Positions 33,618 through 44,685 of a stretch of 64,000 bases of DNA are shown here, in pieces. The DNA is from Thinopyrum elongatum. Taxonomy: Eukaryota; Streptophyta; Magnoliopsida; Poales; Poaceae. Both the position numbers and the translations under genes were made by a program. The DNA is taken from assembly GCA_011799875.1 (NCBI GenBank), contig CM022298.1, forward strand, positions 198,390,076-198,454,075, read 5' to 3'. The notes under the pieces were generated by a model. That model saw nothing but the letters and a program-made list of their open reading frames with translations. It was not told the origin of the DNA and did no database searches. The stretch's first letter is position 1. The number at the start of each line of letters is the position of its first letter.

Positions 33618-36600
33618 TGTGACGCCCCCGGCTCAATCATGCACTAATCATACACGCAAATGCACACGATCAAGCCTAAGGACTCACGGGAAGATATCAC
33701 AACACAACTCTAAAACTTAAATAAAGTCATACAAGCTTTATATTACAAGCCGAGGGCTCGAATACATAGCTCGATGGCATACAAGCATCAGCGGAAGCAT
33801 CAGATATCTGAGTACAGATATTAAAAGAGAATTAGAAAGGCCTTTAGAAAGGCGGGGCAAAATAAAACACTACGATCGAAAGGCGCAGGCCTCCTGCCTG
33901 GGACCCTCCGAACCTACTCCTGGTCGTCTTCCAACTCGTAGTAGTATCCATCCTCGGGGTGGTAGTAGTAGTCGATCGACGGGGCATCTGTCTCAGGGGG
34001 CTCCGTCCTCTAGTCACGACTAACTGATATGGGGAGAAAAGGAAAACAAAGCAACCGTGAGTACTCAGAAGTACTCAGCAAGCAAGGATCTACACTACAT
34101 ATGCAACATTTTCAAAGGAAGGCTGTATATGTGGACTGGGCTGCAGAAATGCCAGAATAGAGAGGAGGCCTAGTCCTATCGAAGTCTAGCATCTTCATCG
34201 GTCTTGCAGCAATAGAAGAGAGCAGAACAGATCAATATAAAGTAGCAGTATCATTATGTCTCAACCTCACCCAGAGATCCTTTCTCGACTCCCTGCGAGT
34301 AAGCAATCCCAGAGCCATACAGTCATCAACCTCGTCCGGAGATCCCTTCTCGACTCCCTGCGAGAAGCAATCCCAGAGCCTCATATCCAGGTCTCATCTC
34401 AAGTTCTAGCTGTATCGATCGGGATACAACTCCGAGTGTCCGTTACCGTAGGACGGGCTATCGATAGAAGTTTTCTTCCCTGCAGGGGTGCACCAACTTA
34501 CCCAACACGCTCGATTAACTCCGGCCGGACACACTTTCCTGGGTCATGCCCGGCCTCGGCCAAACGACACACCGCAACCCTACCTACAGCTCAGCAGAGA
34601 GGTCCCCGTCGGTCTACATCCTAAGCGCAAGGGGGTCTTGGCCATCGCCCCTCGCCCTCCGGGTCGTTGCTTGCCGGGCAAACCAGGCTCCACCCCTCAG
34701 GATGGTGTCGGCCCAGCCCGGCCGCAGTGCTGAACTGGACGTCTAACAAAGCTTTCGGCTGATGCTACGATGTAGAACGCCCATACTATGCCCACGTGAT
34801 GGTTAGTGCTATCAGGCCAGAGGCCTGCTCGGATCAAATATCCAAATCGTTAGTACCTTGGGCTTGCGGTAATGAGCAGAGACTCACGAAAGATGTGACC
34901 CCGTCGACACGTCTCGAGGACTTGCGGCAAGGGCCAAGAATGCCCGACCGCGCCTCGTATTCATCACTCGAGCACCATGCAGGCAACCCGTCTTCACAAC
35001 ACTTGCCAACAGTGTAAGGTCCAAGTATCCGTGTGTCCATAACATCAGGGGAATCCGAGGTATCACCCTCGTTGAATTCCTACTTGATGTATCCGTCAAG
35101 GTGAACTCGGAGGAATCACCCTCGATGGGTTCACACTTGATGTGTTGCACGACAGCGTCGTTACCGGAAGTGGTGAAGGAGGAATCACCCTCGATGACCA
35201 CGACCGAATAGCTACTCTACAGAGTTAACATCAGAAGTGCTACATGTGGTATCACCCTCGGCACTCGATATTAATGCTGCAGTGTCGTTACAACTAAGGG
35301 GGGGGGGTGATGTGCGGTACCGGGGTCTGGTCTTCAATCCCGTTGATCGGGTCTTCTGATAATCCAGCGGGGCAGTCGGGATAAGTGGGGTCACTGATAG
35401 GTCTCTACCCAGCCTATACTAAGCAGTTTAGGATATGCAGGTAATTATGAACAACAGGTTACAATAAACAGGCTATGCATCAGAATAGGTAAAGCAGTAG
35501 CAGCAGCAATTCTAATGCAAGCATGAGAAATTAGAATGGGCGATATCGGGATGATCAAAGGGGGGGCTTGCCTGGTTGCTCGGCAGCAAAGGCAAGGATG
35601 TCAATGGTGTCTTCGGGCTCCGGAGCTGCGTCGGCCTCGGGGACGACGTCGGTGTCGGGGGCTACCGAGAGAGAAGAGGGGGAGGAAACAGTAAATACTA
35701 AGCAAACAAGTGCATGACATGTCAATAAGAAGAGCTAGCGGTGTTCTATCGTAGTGCTAGGTAATCCCGGCGAAGGGGAGAAATGTCCGGGAAAGTATTC
35801 CCAGTGTCCGGCATTTCGGACAGACGAAAAGAGGGGAACGGTTGCATGTTCGGATAGTTAGGGACGTGTGACGGACGAACGGACCACGTATTCAGATACG
35901 TCTCGTCGTTCTGAGCAACTTTCATATATAAATTATTTTCATCGGAGTTACGGATTATTTAATATGATTTTCTAAAGATTTTAGCAATTTCTGGAATTTA
36001 TTTAATCATTTAAATTTGAATTATCCAAAACAGTGTTATGCTGACATCATCATGATGTCAGCATGACGTCAGCAGTCGGCCTGACACGTGGGTCCCACCT
36101 GTCATACTCTATTTAGTTAATTAGGGTTTAGCTAATTAATTACTATTTAATTATACTAACTAATTAATTAGATTAACCTAATCAGAGTTAATTAACTTAA
36201 TTAATTACTTAATTATTTATTAACTAATTATTTATTTTATTAATTCATTTTTTTATTAAACGTTCAGGGGCGTGGGGCCCCATTGTCATTGGGACAGAGG
36301 GGGCCATAGCGGGCGCCGGCGCTATCGGGCACAGGCGCGTGCGAGCGCTGGCCACCGGGGTGCAACCCGTCCGGTGCGGGGCGAGTTCGCCGATGATGGG
36401 GGAGCCCGCCCAACGCCGCGGGCGAGCAGAGGGGGGGCGGCCGCGGTGGTCGGGCATGGCTGGAACGTGGGCGGTGGCCGGAGCGCGCCGGGGCGGCGGG
36501 GACGCGAGCGGGCGGTGCGGGGCGAGCGCAGCATGGTGCGTGGGCGCGGCCGGGCGCGAGCCAGGGTGTGGCAACGCGTGCGCGTGCGCGCGGTCATGCT

Positions 36601-37476
36601 TGAAGGGAGGGGGGCCGACGGGGGGGAGGCGAGTGGGGTAGGGGGGGAGCGGCTCACATGGGGGCGCAGGGTCGGGGCTGCGAGCATGGCGAGGAGGAGG
36701 AGGCGGCCGGCGGCGGGGCAGGCAGGCCGGCGGTGGCGTCGGGGGAGGCCGGCCAGCGACGGGCGCTGAGGTGGCGCGGGCGACGGGAGCGCCGGGGTTC
36801 GATCCCGATCCAGAATTTCTGGATCGGGGGGGGGGAGAATGGGGGGTGCCTGGTTTAGGGTTTCGAGGGGCCACCCCCCCCCCCCCCCCCCCCACCCCCC
36901 CACCCCCCCCCCCCCCCCCCTTTGGGGTCCATATAGGCCAGGGAGGGGGGGAGCTGGGCCGGCCTAGTGGCCGTGGCCCAGTTGGGCCCGGGGGGGTTGT
37001 TTTTTATTTTTATTTTGTTTTGTTTTCTTCTGTTTTTCTTTTTATTTATTCTCATTTCTCTATTTTGTAATTAGTTAGACCTCAAATTGAATTTTGTAAA
37101 ACATGGCAGTTGTTCCATTAAATGCTAGGCACTATCTACCACTACCCAAAATTGGTTTGGAGACAACTGGAGTTCACACAAATTTTATAATAAATAAAAT
37201 GTATTAAACCCTGCTGTTTTGGTAATGTCAGTGCCACCTAAATAATTTATTAATTGTTGGTTACAATTTTAGAATAGCCTCTAGAATATTTGCTTTTTAT
37301 TGAACATTTTAGTTTCTGATTTGAACAACTTTTATTTTCACTTTTAGTTTTGAATTCCCATTTGAATTTGAATTTGAAAAGAGATATGATACTAATGATG
37401 ATTAAGCATTGTTGATCATGATGACTTGGCATAATCAAAAGGGTGATTACTGTAGCTTAATACATGGGGTGTTACA
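33618..37476 (-). repeat. Element G 5' LTR
   Basis: Partner of 24721-28562. Its G+C-rich island is at about 36260-36990 and contains a run of some 50 C bases (36873-36920) that the other LTR lacks. Confidence 0.85.
36873..36920 (+). repeat. Poly-C tract (poly-G on the element strand)
   Basis: Nearly uninterrupted C with two A interruptions. The other LTR has only short C and G runs at the equivalent position (about 28005-28022), so the tract expanded after or during insertion, or is a sequencing artefact. Confidence 0.7.
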
Positions 37477-37650
37477 CTGTATTACCGAGTGGGCCCTGAG
37501 ATACCTCTCTGTCATACGGAGTGACAATCCCAGTCTTGATCCATGACAACTAAACAGACACCCTCAGGGATACCTGTAGAGCACCTTTATAGTCACCCAG
37601 TTACGTTGTGACGTTTGGTACACACAAGTCACTCCTCCGGTGTCAGTGAG
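37477..37650 (-). repeat. Angela LTR, piece 2
   Basis: 174 bp of Angela LTR between G and B. It begins with the second copy of TSD CTGTA and ends with TSD GTGAG (37646-37650). Confidence 0.85.
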
Positions 37651-39048
37651 TGATACGTCTCCATCGTATCTACTTTTCCAGACTCTTTTGCCCTTGTTTT
37701 GGACTCTAATTTGCATGATTTGAATGGAACTAACCCGGACTGATGCTATTTTCAGCAGAATTGATATGGTGTTATTTTTGTGCAAAAATAAAAGTTCTCG
37801 GATTGACCTGAAATTTTACGGAGAATATTTTTGGAATATATAAAAAATACTGGCGCAAGAATTATCCAGAGGGGGTCCACCCATAGGCCACAAGCCTGGG
37901 GGCGCCCCCCTGGGGCGCGCCTAGAGGGCTTGTGGGCCTCTTGGACCTCCTCCGACCTCAACACCAACTCTATATAACCCTATTCGGGGAGAAAAAAATC
38001 AGAGAGAAGGATTCATCATGTTTTACGATACGAAGCCGCCGCCACCTCCTGTTCTTCATGGGGAGGGCAGATCTGGAGTCTGTTCGGGGCTCTGGAGAGA
38101 GGGATTCGTCGCCATCATCATCACTAACCTTCCCCCATCACCAATTTCATGATGCTCACCGCCGAGAGTGAGTAATTCCATTGTAGGCTTGCTGGACGGT
38201 GATGGGTTGGATGAGATTTATCATGTAGTCGAGTTAGTTTTGTTAGGGTTTGATCCCTAGTATCCATTATGTTCTGAGATTGATGTTGCTATGACTTTGC
38301 TATGCTTAATGCTTGTCACTAGGGCCCGAGTGCCATGATTTCAGATCTGAACCTATTATGTTTTCACGAATATATTTGTGTTCTTGATCCTATCTTGCAA
38401 GTTGTAGACACCTATTACGTGTTATGATCCGCATACCCCAAGGTGACAATAATTGGGATTCTTTTCGGTGATTACCGTAGTTTGAGGAGTTCATGTATTC
38501 ACTAAGTGCTAATGCTTTGTTCTTGTTCTCTATTAAAAGGAGGCCTTAATATCCCTTAGTTTCCATTAGGGCCCCGCTGCCACGGGAGGGTAGGACAAAA
38601 GATGTCATGCAAGTTCTTTTCCATAAGCACGTATGACTATATACGGAATACATGCCTATATTATATTGATGAATTGGAGCTAGTTCTGTGTCACTCTAGG
38701 TTATAACTGTTGCATGATGAATGCCATCCGACATAATTATCTATCACTGATCCGATGCCTACGAGCTTTTCACATATTGATCTTTGCTAAGTTACTTTGC
38801 CATTGCTACTGTTACAATCACTACAAAACTGCTACTGTTACTTTTGTCACCGTTACCGTTACTTCCATACTACTTTGCTACTAAAAACTTTGCTGCAGAT
38901 ATTAAGTATTTCAGGTGTGGTTGAATTGACAACTCAGCTTCTAATACTCGTGAATATTCTTTGGCTCCCCTTGTGTCGAATCAATAAATTTGGGTTGAAT
39001 ACTCTACCCTCGAAAACTGTTGCGATCCCCTATACTTGTGGGTTATCA
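37651..39048 (+). repeat. Element B 5' LTR
   Basis: 1398 bp, TGATACGTCTCC to GGGTTATCA. It is longer than the 3' LTR mainly by a G+C-rich stretch near 37870-37940. Confidence 0.9.
37971..37977 (+). promoter_or_regulatory. TATA box of the B LTR
   Basis: CTATATAACCC in the 5' LTR, with transcription expected about 30 bases downstream. The 3' LTR has CTATAAG at about 59554, a weakened copy. Confidence 0.6.
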
Positions 39049-39059
39049 AGACCTTTTTC

Positions 39060-39077
39060 TGGCGCTGTTGCCGGGGA
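39060..39077 (+). promoter_or_regulatory. Element B primer-binding site, tRNA-Asp type
   Basis: TGGCGCTGTTGCCGGGGA, 11 bases after the LTR, one mismatch (C to T) to the tRNA-Asp complement. Confidence 0.85.
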
Positions 39078-39117
39078 GCATAGCTCTATTCTCTGAGTCA
39101 CTTGGGATTTATATCCA

Positions 39118-41325
39118 TTGATCACTATGAGGAATTTGAAAGATAACAAAACCAATATTTTTCCCTCTACTACGAGGGGAGGTAAGGAACTCCCATCTAG
39201 CTCTGCACTTGATTCACCTTCTGTTTTGAGTAAGATTGCGACACCACCACCTACTATTAATTCTGATATGTCGCAAGTAATTGATGATGCTACTTCTGCT
39301 ATGCATGATGCTTATGATGATACTACTGCTTTGCTTGATAATATTGTGCCACTGGGTGAATTTCTTGATGAACAACTTGCTAGAGCTAAAGATATTGAGA
39401 ATACTGAAACTGATGATATTTCTGAAACTGATGAAATTATAGAAACTGAACACTTTGAAACACCTGCTAGACCAAGCTCTCCTAGATATGAATTGCCTGA
39501 TATACCTGAGGGTTTTGTTATGGATGGAGAGGTAGCTAGGGACTTTCTTGCTTGTAAGGATAGAGATGATCTTAAGAAATTACTATGCAATTGGAAAGAA
39601 AAATCTTTGAACGCTAGAATGCAATATGATCCTAAGTTTGCTACTTCACCTATCTTTGTTATTGATAAGGATTATGAATTCTCTGTCGATCCTGAGTTAA
39701 TTACTTTGGTTGAATCTGATCCTTTCCATGGTTATGAATCTCAAACTGTTGTGACACATCTTACTAAATTGAATGATATAGCCACCTTGTTTGCTCATGA
39801 GGAAAAAATTTGTTACTACTATATTCTTAAGTTGTTTCCTTTCTCGTTAAAGGGTGATGCTAAGATATGGTTTAATTCTCTTGCTCTTGGTTGTGTGTGT
39901 AGTCCCCAGGATATGATATATTACTTCTCTGAAAAATATTTTCCTGCTCATAAGAAACAAGCTGCTTTACAGGAAATATTTAACTTTGTGCAAATTGAAG
40001 AAGAGAGTCTCCCACAAGCATTGGGGAGGCTTCTCCAATTACTTAATGCTTTGCCTGATCATCCTCTCAAGAAAAATGAAATACTTAATATCTTTTATAA
40101 TGGACTAACCAATGCTTCTGGGGACCACCTAGATAGTTGTGTTGGTTGTGTTTTCAGGGAACGAACTATTGAACAAGCTGAAGTATTATTGAATAACATA
40201 TTGAGTAATGATAATGATTGGACACTTCCCGAACCACCTCCTAAGCCAACTCCGAAGAAAAGAGGTATTCTATTTCTCAGTCCTGAAGATATGCAAGAGG
40301 CAAAGAAATCTATGAAAGAAAAAGGTAGTAAAGCTGAAGATGTTAAGAATTTACCACCTATTGAAGAAATACATGGTCTTAATACTCCGACACAGGTAGT
40401 AGAGGTGAATTCTCTCTATAGATTTGATGAAGGTGATATTCCTTATAATAAGTCTACTAGTCAATGCTTGGATGAATTTGATAACTTTATTGTTAAACAA
40501 GAAAACTTCAATGCATATGTTAGTAGACAATTGAAACATAATGCTTATATGCTTGACTGCTTGGGTGACTACATGTGTAGAACTGTTAATGATCTCAAAA
40601 TTATAAGTAAACGTGCTTCCCTGGTAAAAACTCAAGTAGAACAAGTTCTCAAGGCACAAAATGATTTGCTTAATGAGATGAATAATAAGGTGAATGATAA
40701 TGTTGTTAGAGTTATGACTAGAGGTGGTAAGATGACTCAGGAACCTTTGTATCTTAAGGGCCATCCTAAGAGAATTGAACAAGATTCTCAGAGAATTAAT
40801 ACCGATGCACCTAGTCCTTCAAAGAGAAAAAAGAAAACTAATAGGACTTTGCATGCTTCTAATGAACCTGTTGTAGACACACCTGAGAATCCAAATGATA
40901 TTTCTATTTCTGATGCTGAGACACAATCTGGTGATGAACATGAACCTAGTGATAATGTTAATGATGATGTTCATGTTGATGCTCAACCTAGCAATGATAA
41001 TGATGTGGAGATAGAACCTGTTGTTGATCTTGATAACCCACAACCTAAGAATAAAAGATATGATAAGAGTGACTTTATTGCTAGGAAACATGGTAAAGAA
41101 AGAGAACCATGGGTTCAGAAACCCATGCCTTTTCCTCCCAAACCATCCAAGAAAAAGGATGATGAGGATTTTGAGCGCTTTGTTGAAATGCTTAGACCTG
41201 TCTTTTTGCGTATGCGTTTGACTGATATTCTGAAAATGTCTCCTTATGCTAAGTATAAGAAAGATATTATTACAAATAAAAGAAAGATATCAGAAGCTGA
41301 AATTTCCACCATGCTTGCTAATTAA
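39118..41325 (+). CDS. Element B Athila-type gag, 735 codons
   Basis: An open frame with acidic Glu-Thr-Asp-Glu repeats (residues about 95-120), then Pro-Arg-Tyr-Glu-Leu-Pro and a helical gag core with Lys-Gly-Asp-Ala-Lys-Ile-Trp-Phe near residue 245 (about 39850). A Pro/Lys stretch follows (Pro-Pro-Pro-Lys-Pro-Thr-Pro-Lys-Lys), and then a long Asn/Asp-rich region with a Lys-Arg-Lys-Lys-Lys cluster near 40825. The real start is probably the ATG at 39127, as in element F. The same frame continues after TAA at 41323 into the protease-like domain, so that stop is probably a mutation. No zinc knuckle is seen, as is usual in Athila gag. It should form the particle core. Confidence 0.8.
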   Translation: MITMRNLKDNKTNIFPSTTRGGKELPSSSALDSPSVLSKIATPPPTINSDMSQVIDDATSAMHDAYDDTTALLDNIVPLGEFLDEQLARAKDIENTETDDISETDEIIETEHFETPARPSSPRYELPDIPEGFVMDGEVARDFLACKDRDDLKKLLCNWKEKSLNARMQYDPKFATSPIFVIDKDYEFSVDPELITLVESDPFHGYESQTVVTHLTKLNDIATLFAHEEKICYYYILKLFPFSLKGDAKIWFNSLALGCVCSPQDMIYYFSEKYFPAHKKQAALQEIFNFVQIEEESLPQALGRLLQLLNALPDHPLKKNEILNIFYNGLTNASGDHLDSCVGCVFRERTIEQAEVLLNNILSNDNDWTLPEPPPKPTPKKRGILFLSPEDMQEAKKSMKEKGSKAEDVKNLPPIEEIHGLNTPTQVVEVNSLYRFDEGDIPYNKSTSQCLDEFDNFIVKQENFNAYVSRQLKHNAYMLDCLGDYMCRTVNDLKIISKRASLVKTQVEQVLKAQNDLLNEMNNKVNDNVVRVMTRGGKMTQEPLYLKGHPKRIEQDSQRINTDAPSPSKRKKKTNRTLHASNEPVVDTPENPNDISISDAETQSGDEHEPSDNVNDDVHVDAQPSNDNDVEIEPVVDLDNPQPKNKRYDKSDFIARKHGKEREPWVQKPMPFPPKPSKKKDDEDFERFVEMLRPVFLRMRLTDILKMSPYAKYKKDIITNKRKISEAEISTMLAN

Positions 41326-41892
41326 ACATTTAAAGGTGGGATACCAAAGAAACTAGGAGATCCAGGAATACCAACTATACCATGCTCCATTAAAAGAAAT
41401 TATGTTAAAACTGTTTTATGTGATCTTGGAGTCGGTGTTAGTGTTATGCCTTTCTCTTTGTATCGTAGACTTGATTTGAATAAGTTGACACCAACTGAAA
41501 TCTCTTTGCAAATAGCTGATAAATCAACTGATATACCCATCGGTATTTGTGAGGATGTGCCTGTCGTAGTTGCAAATGTTACTATTTTAACGGACTTTGT
41601 TATTCTTGATATACCCAAGGACGACAGTATGTCAATCATCCTTGGTAGACCCTTCTTGAATACTATAGGGGCTGTCATTGATTGCAACAAGAGCAATGCC
41701 ACTTTTCATGTTAATGGTAATGAGCATACAGTGCACTTTCCGAAGAAACAACCTCAAGTCAATAGTATCAATGCTATTGGAAAAATTTCAACAATTACTA
41801 TTGGAGGTTTTGAGTTTCCTCTCCCTACTGTCAAAAATAAATATGATATTCTCATTGTTGGGGACATGCATATCCCCGTTGAGGTAACCTAG
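41326..41892 (+). pseudogene. Element B retropepsin-like (protease) domain, separated from gag by a stop
   Basis: In frame with gag. It has Cys-Asp-Leu-Gly-Val-Gly-Val-Ser-Val-Met-Pro near 41420, the Athila form of the protease active-site region, and Ile-Leu-Gly-Arg-Pro-Phe-Leu near 41640, the second conserved protease segment. Ends at TAG (41890). No reverse transcriptase follows. Confidence 0.75.
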
Positions 41893-42687
41893 TGTTATTC
41901 AAAGATTCTCCGGTTTCATGTCACTCGGAAGAAGTTTGTTAATAAGACCTGATCAACCTTGTCGATGGATTCCTTTTGATGGGCATGAGATGGATGAATT
42001 TAGTAAACACAACTCTCTATACTCTCTTTTTACTTTCTGTTATTTAGAATAAATAAAGCAAAAACATTGTTATTTCTCTGTTTTCTGAATTATCCGTGTA
42101 ATAAAAAAATGACCAGAAAATAAAAGTTCTCCAAATGCCCTGAAAATTTAGTATGATTTTTTCCACAATATTTTAGAATTTTTGGCACTGAAAACACATC
42201 AGGGGGGGGTGCACCAGTGGGCCACAAGCCCACAAGGCGTGCCCACCCTCCTGAACGCGCCTACAGGGCTTGTGGGTGCCACGTGGGTCCCGTCACTTAT
42301 GCCAGCACCCATCTACTTCGTCTTCCTCCAGAAAAAAATCCCACCATTGCTCAAACCCGTGTTCTAGCTCATCTTGCTGCCATTTTCGATCTCCTTGCTC
42401 AAAGCTCCATTCGCAAAACTGTTTTGGGGGATTGTTCTTCGGTATGTGACTCCTCCAATGGTCCAATTAGTTTTTGTTTTAGTGCTTTATATATTGCAAA
42501 TTTTTGCTGCTGTGGTGACCCTATTATTGAGCTTGCATGTCAAATTTATATGGTCCAAAGTAGTTTTGTTGCATAATATAGCCTCTAGACACTTGTGGGA
42601 GTAGTTGCTATCAATCTTGTTGAGTTTTGTTCACTTTTATTTTGAGTCACTAAAAATTTCAGAATTTTTTTAGAGAAAAGGGAAGAA
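41893..42687 (+). promoter_or_regulatory. Region between protease and env-like ORF with an LTR-like (U3-like) stretch
   Basis: About 42085-42345 resembles the U3 part of the element's own LTR (37770-37960). Both hold AAAATAAAAGTTCTC, then TGAAAATTT-like words, then GGGCCACAAGCC and CGCGCCTANAGGGCTTGTGGG in the same order. It may be an internal promoter for the env-like ORF; no clear TATA box survives. The rest is A+T-rich and non-coding. Confidence 0.5.
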
Positions 42688-43927
42688 ATGATGAAGAGAT
42701 GGTTAAGGGGTTCATCAAGCCAGAATTCAAATGAAAATGAAAATGAGGAGAAGAAGAATCCCAACTACAACCTTCCGCGTACGGCGGAGGTTCGGCCATG
42801 TGAATGGCCAAGCGATGCATTCTTGAGGGCGGTCGAAATTTATGATGATTTCTATTATTTGGTGGAGAATGCAGGAATCATCGACTTCCTCCACGATAAG
42901 TGTGACCAATACCTCCTACTCACTAATACCTTCGTGCAAAATTTTCACTTTCATACTAGGAAGGATCCTCCCATGGTAGAATTTCACTTGTATGATGTGC
43001 CTAAGCAAATGACACTTTATGATTTTTGCGATGTTTGCAAATTACCTTATGAGGGCAGCGTCAGTGAACCACGTCCTAGAGACGTGGAGGACTTTATTGC
43101 TGAAACTACTATGGGGGAAGAGAGAGGGGTGTCGAAAGAGAGAGTGGCTAGCTTACATTTTCCTGTTTTACGCTATTATTCATTATTTTCTGGGAGATGT
43201 TTGATTTGTCGTGGAGAGAGTGGACTCATCAAGCCACAACCTTGATGTCTAGCTTCCCAATTGGTAGACGGTTCCCTTTCCCCCGGATCAATGAAGAAGG
43301 GAGAAGTCAGTTGATTCCTCGGAAGAACCGGAAGCGAAGCGCTATGCCGGGGCGAGGGGCCGGGAAAAGAAACCGCTCCGAAGCCTTAGTGCCCCTGACC
43401 TTGCCATTTTGTGCCATGCTTTATATACTGATAGAACTTCTAGTTTGGGCGCTATTGTTGCTCGATGGTTGACCACGAACCATTCGAAGGGGGCTATTTT
43501 TGGAGGTATCTATGCCTCTCGCCTTGCTAAACATTTTGAGATACCCATTAGGCATGATGAGGAGGAGGAGATGCTGCTACCCACTAAATATTTAAACTAT
43601 AAGAGTATGGTAGCACACGATTTTATTAAGAAGGACGGCGACAAATGACTCCTCTACAACTTAGTATTTAGTCAGGGTGCTTGTGAGACTATTGCTTTGC
43701 CTGCTTCTTCTTTGTTCGATATTCGTTCAGGCAGGTACACTATTATGCCTGAGGACAACTGTAGATTTTGGGGTCTTTCACAACCCCCAGCACCTGAGCC
43801 AGCACTAGTTCTTGATCCATATCAGGAGCCTGTTTTTCAGTGGGAGCCACAGGAGCTCACCAACCAGTGGAACCCTCAGGACCCTCCGGAGTACCGAGGA
43901 GAGGGTTATTTTGAGCCGTGGCCCTAG
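42688..43927 (+). pseudogene. Element B env-like ORF (Athila ORF-1 type), interrupted
   Basis: The ATG at 42688 opens a basic, Asn/Glu-rich N-terminus, followed by the Athila ORF-1 type core (Phe-His-Leu-Tyr-Asp-Val-Pro, Leu-His-Phe-Pro-Val-Leu-Arg-Tyr-Tyr). The frame is broken at about 43219-43385 by some 170 foreign bases. It resumes in another frame at Ala-Pro-Asp-Leu-Ala-Ile-Leu (43391), runs through Gly-Gly-Ile-Tyr-Ala-Ser-Arg (43502) to TGA at 43646, and continues to TAG at 43925. The tail is Pro/Glu/Gln-rich. In Athila elements this ORF lies downstream of pol and is called env-like from its position; no signal peptide or clear membrane span is seen here. Confidence 0.7.
43219..43385 (+). 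other. Foreign insert of about 170 bp in the env-like ORF
   Basis: This stretch is purine-rich and more G+C-rich than its A+T-rich surroundings (for example GGGGCGAGGGGCCGGG near 43350) and breaks an otherwise conserved protein segment. Its base composition resembles plant organelle DNA, but I cannot identify it. No flanking duplication is evident. Confidence 0.5.
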
Positions 43928-44685
43928 ACCAACTTAGGCCAAAAACCTAAGCTTGGGGGAGTACGTATCTCTCACCGACATTACATTCATGTTCACACAC
44001 TCATTTTAGTTGTCGGTGTTCATACTTTTCATTGTATTACTCATGCTAGTTTATTTCTTTTTCTCGCTTTCTTCTTGTGTGTTTGAAAAACTTTGAGAAA
44101 ATCCAAAAAAATTAGTTCTCGCTTCTTTCTAGTTTAATTTAGTTGTAGTATAAAAAGAAAACCCAAAAAGATTTTTCGTTCTTCTTTTGCTTGTTGGGAG
44201 CTTTCCCGTGTAAATAGTTTTTCTCGTTCTTGTTTTACTTTCTTCAGAAAAACAAAAACTCCAAAAATATTTCAGTGTGTTTCTTTGAAATTCTTTCCTT
44301 TTTCTTTGGGTCGTAAGGAGAAGACCACGATGAAAATGTTGAGTGGCTCTCATACGCATTATTGTTGATCTAACAAAGAGCCCATATTACATTTTCTTCT
44401 CCTTTGAATAAATGTTTGCAGATTCCAGCTTAGTCCAATGCACGTGCACTCTTATTATTATTCACACCATTCGGTCATGCAAGTGAAAGGCAATAATGAC
44501 GATATATGATGAAATGATGGAGATGGAGAAAAGCTGGTACGAACTCGACCTATTTTGTTTTTGTAAATATGATTAGCTCATCGTTCTTGATTCAGCCCAT
44601 TATGAATGAAACATGTTTGCAATGACAATTAGAGATTATAGTTACTCATGCCATGCTTAATTAGCTAGGAGTGTATAATGGTTTG
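43928..44685 (+). other. Element B region downstream of the env-like ORF
   Basis: A+T-rich and non-coding, with repeated AAAATCCAAAAA-like words (44090-44270). Near its start (43948-43963) is a second copy of the polypurine tract, TAAGCTTGGGGGAGT, preceded by a CTTAGG/CCTAAG stem. Interrupted by C at 44686 (TSD GTTTG, 44681-44685). Confidence 0.6.

Larger units (their letters stand above)
24721..37476 (-). mobile_element. Element G: Tekay/Del-type chromovirus (Ty3/gypsy) with long LTRs
   Basis: 12,756 bp with LTRs of 3842 bp (24721-28562) and 3859 bp (33618-37476), flanked by exact TSD CTGTA (24716-24720 and 37477-37481). On its own strand the LTR starts TGTAACACCCC and ends GGGGGCGTCACA. 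It has an initiator-Met primer site, a single-frame gag-pol and a C-terminal chromodomain, the combination of the Tekay/Del lineage. It lies in the Angela LTR, 174 bp from element B. Confidence 0.85.
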
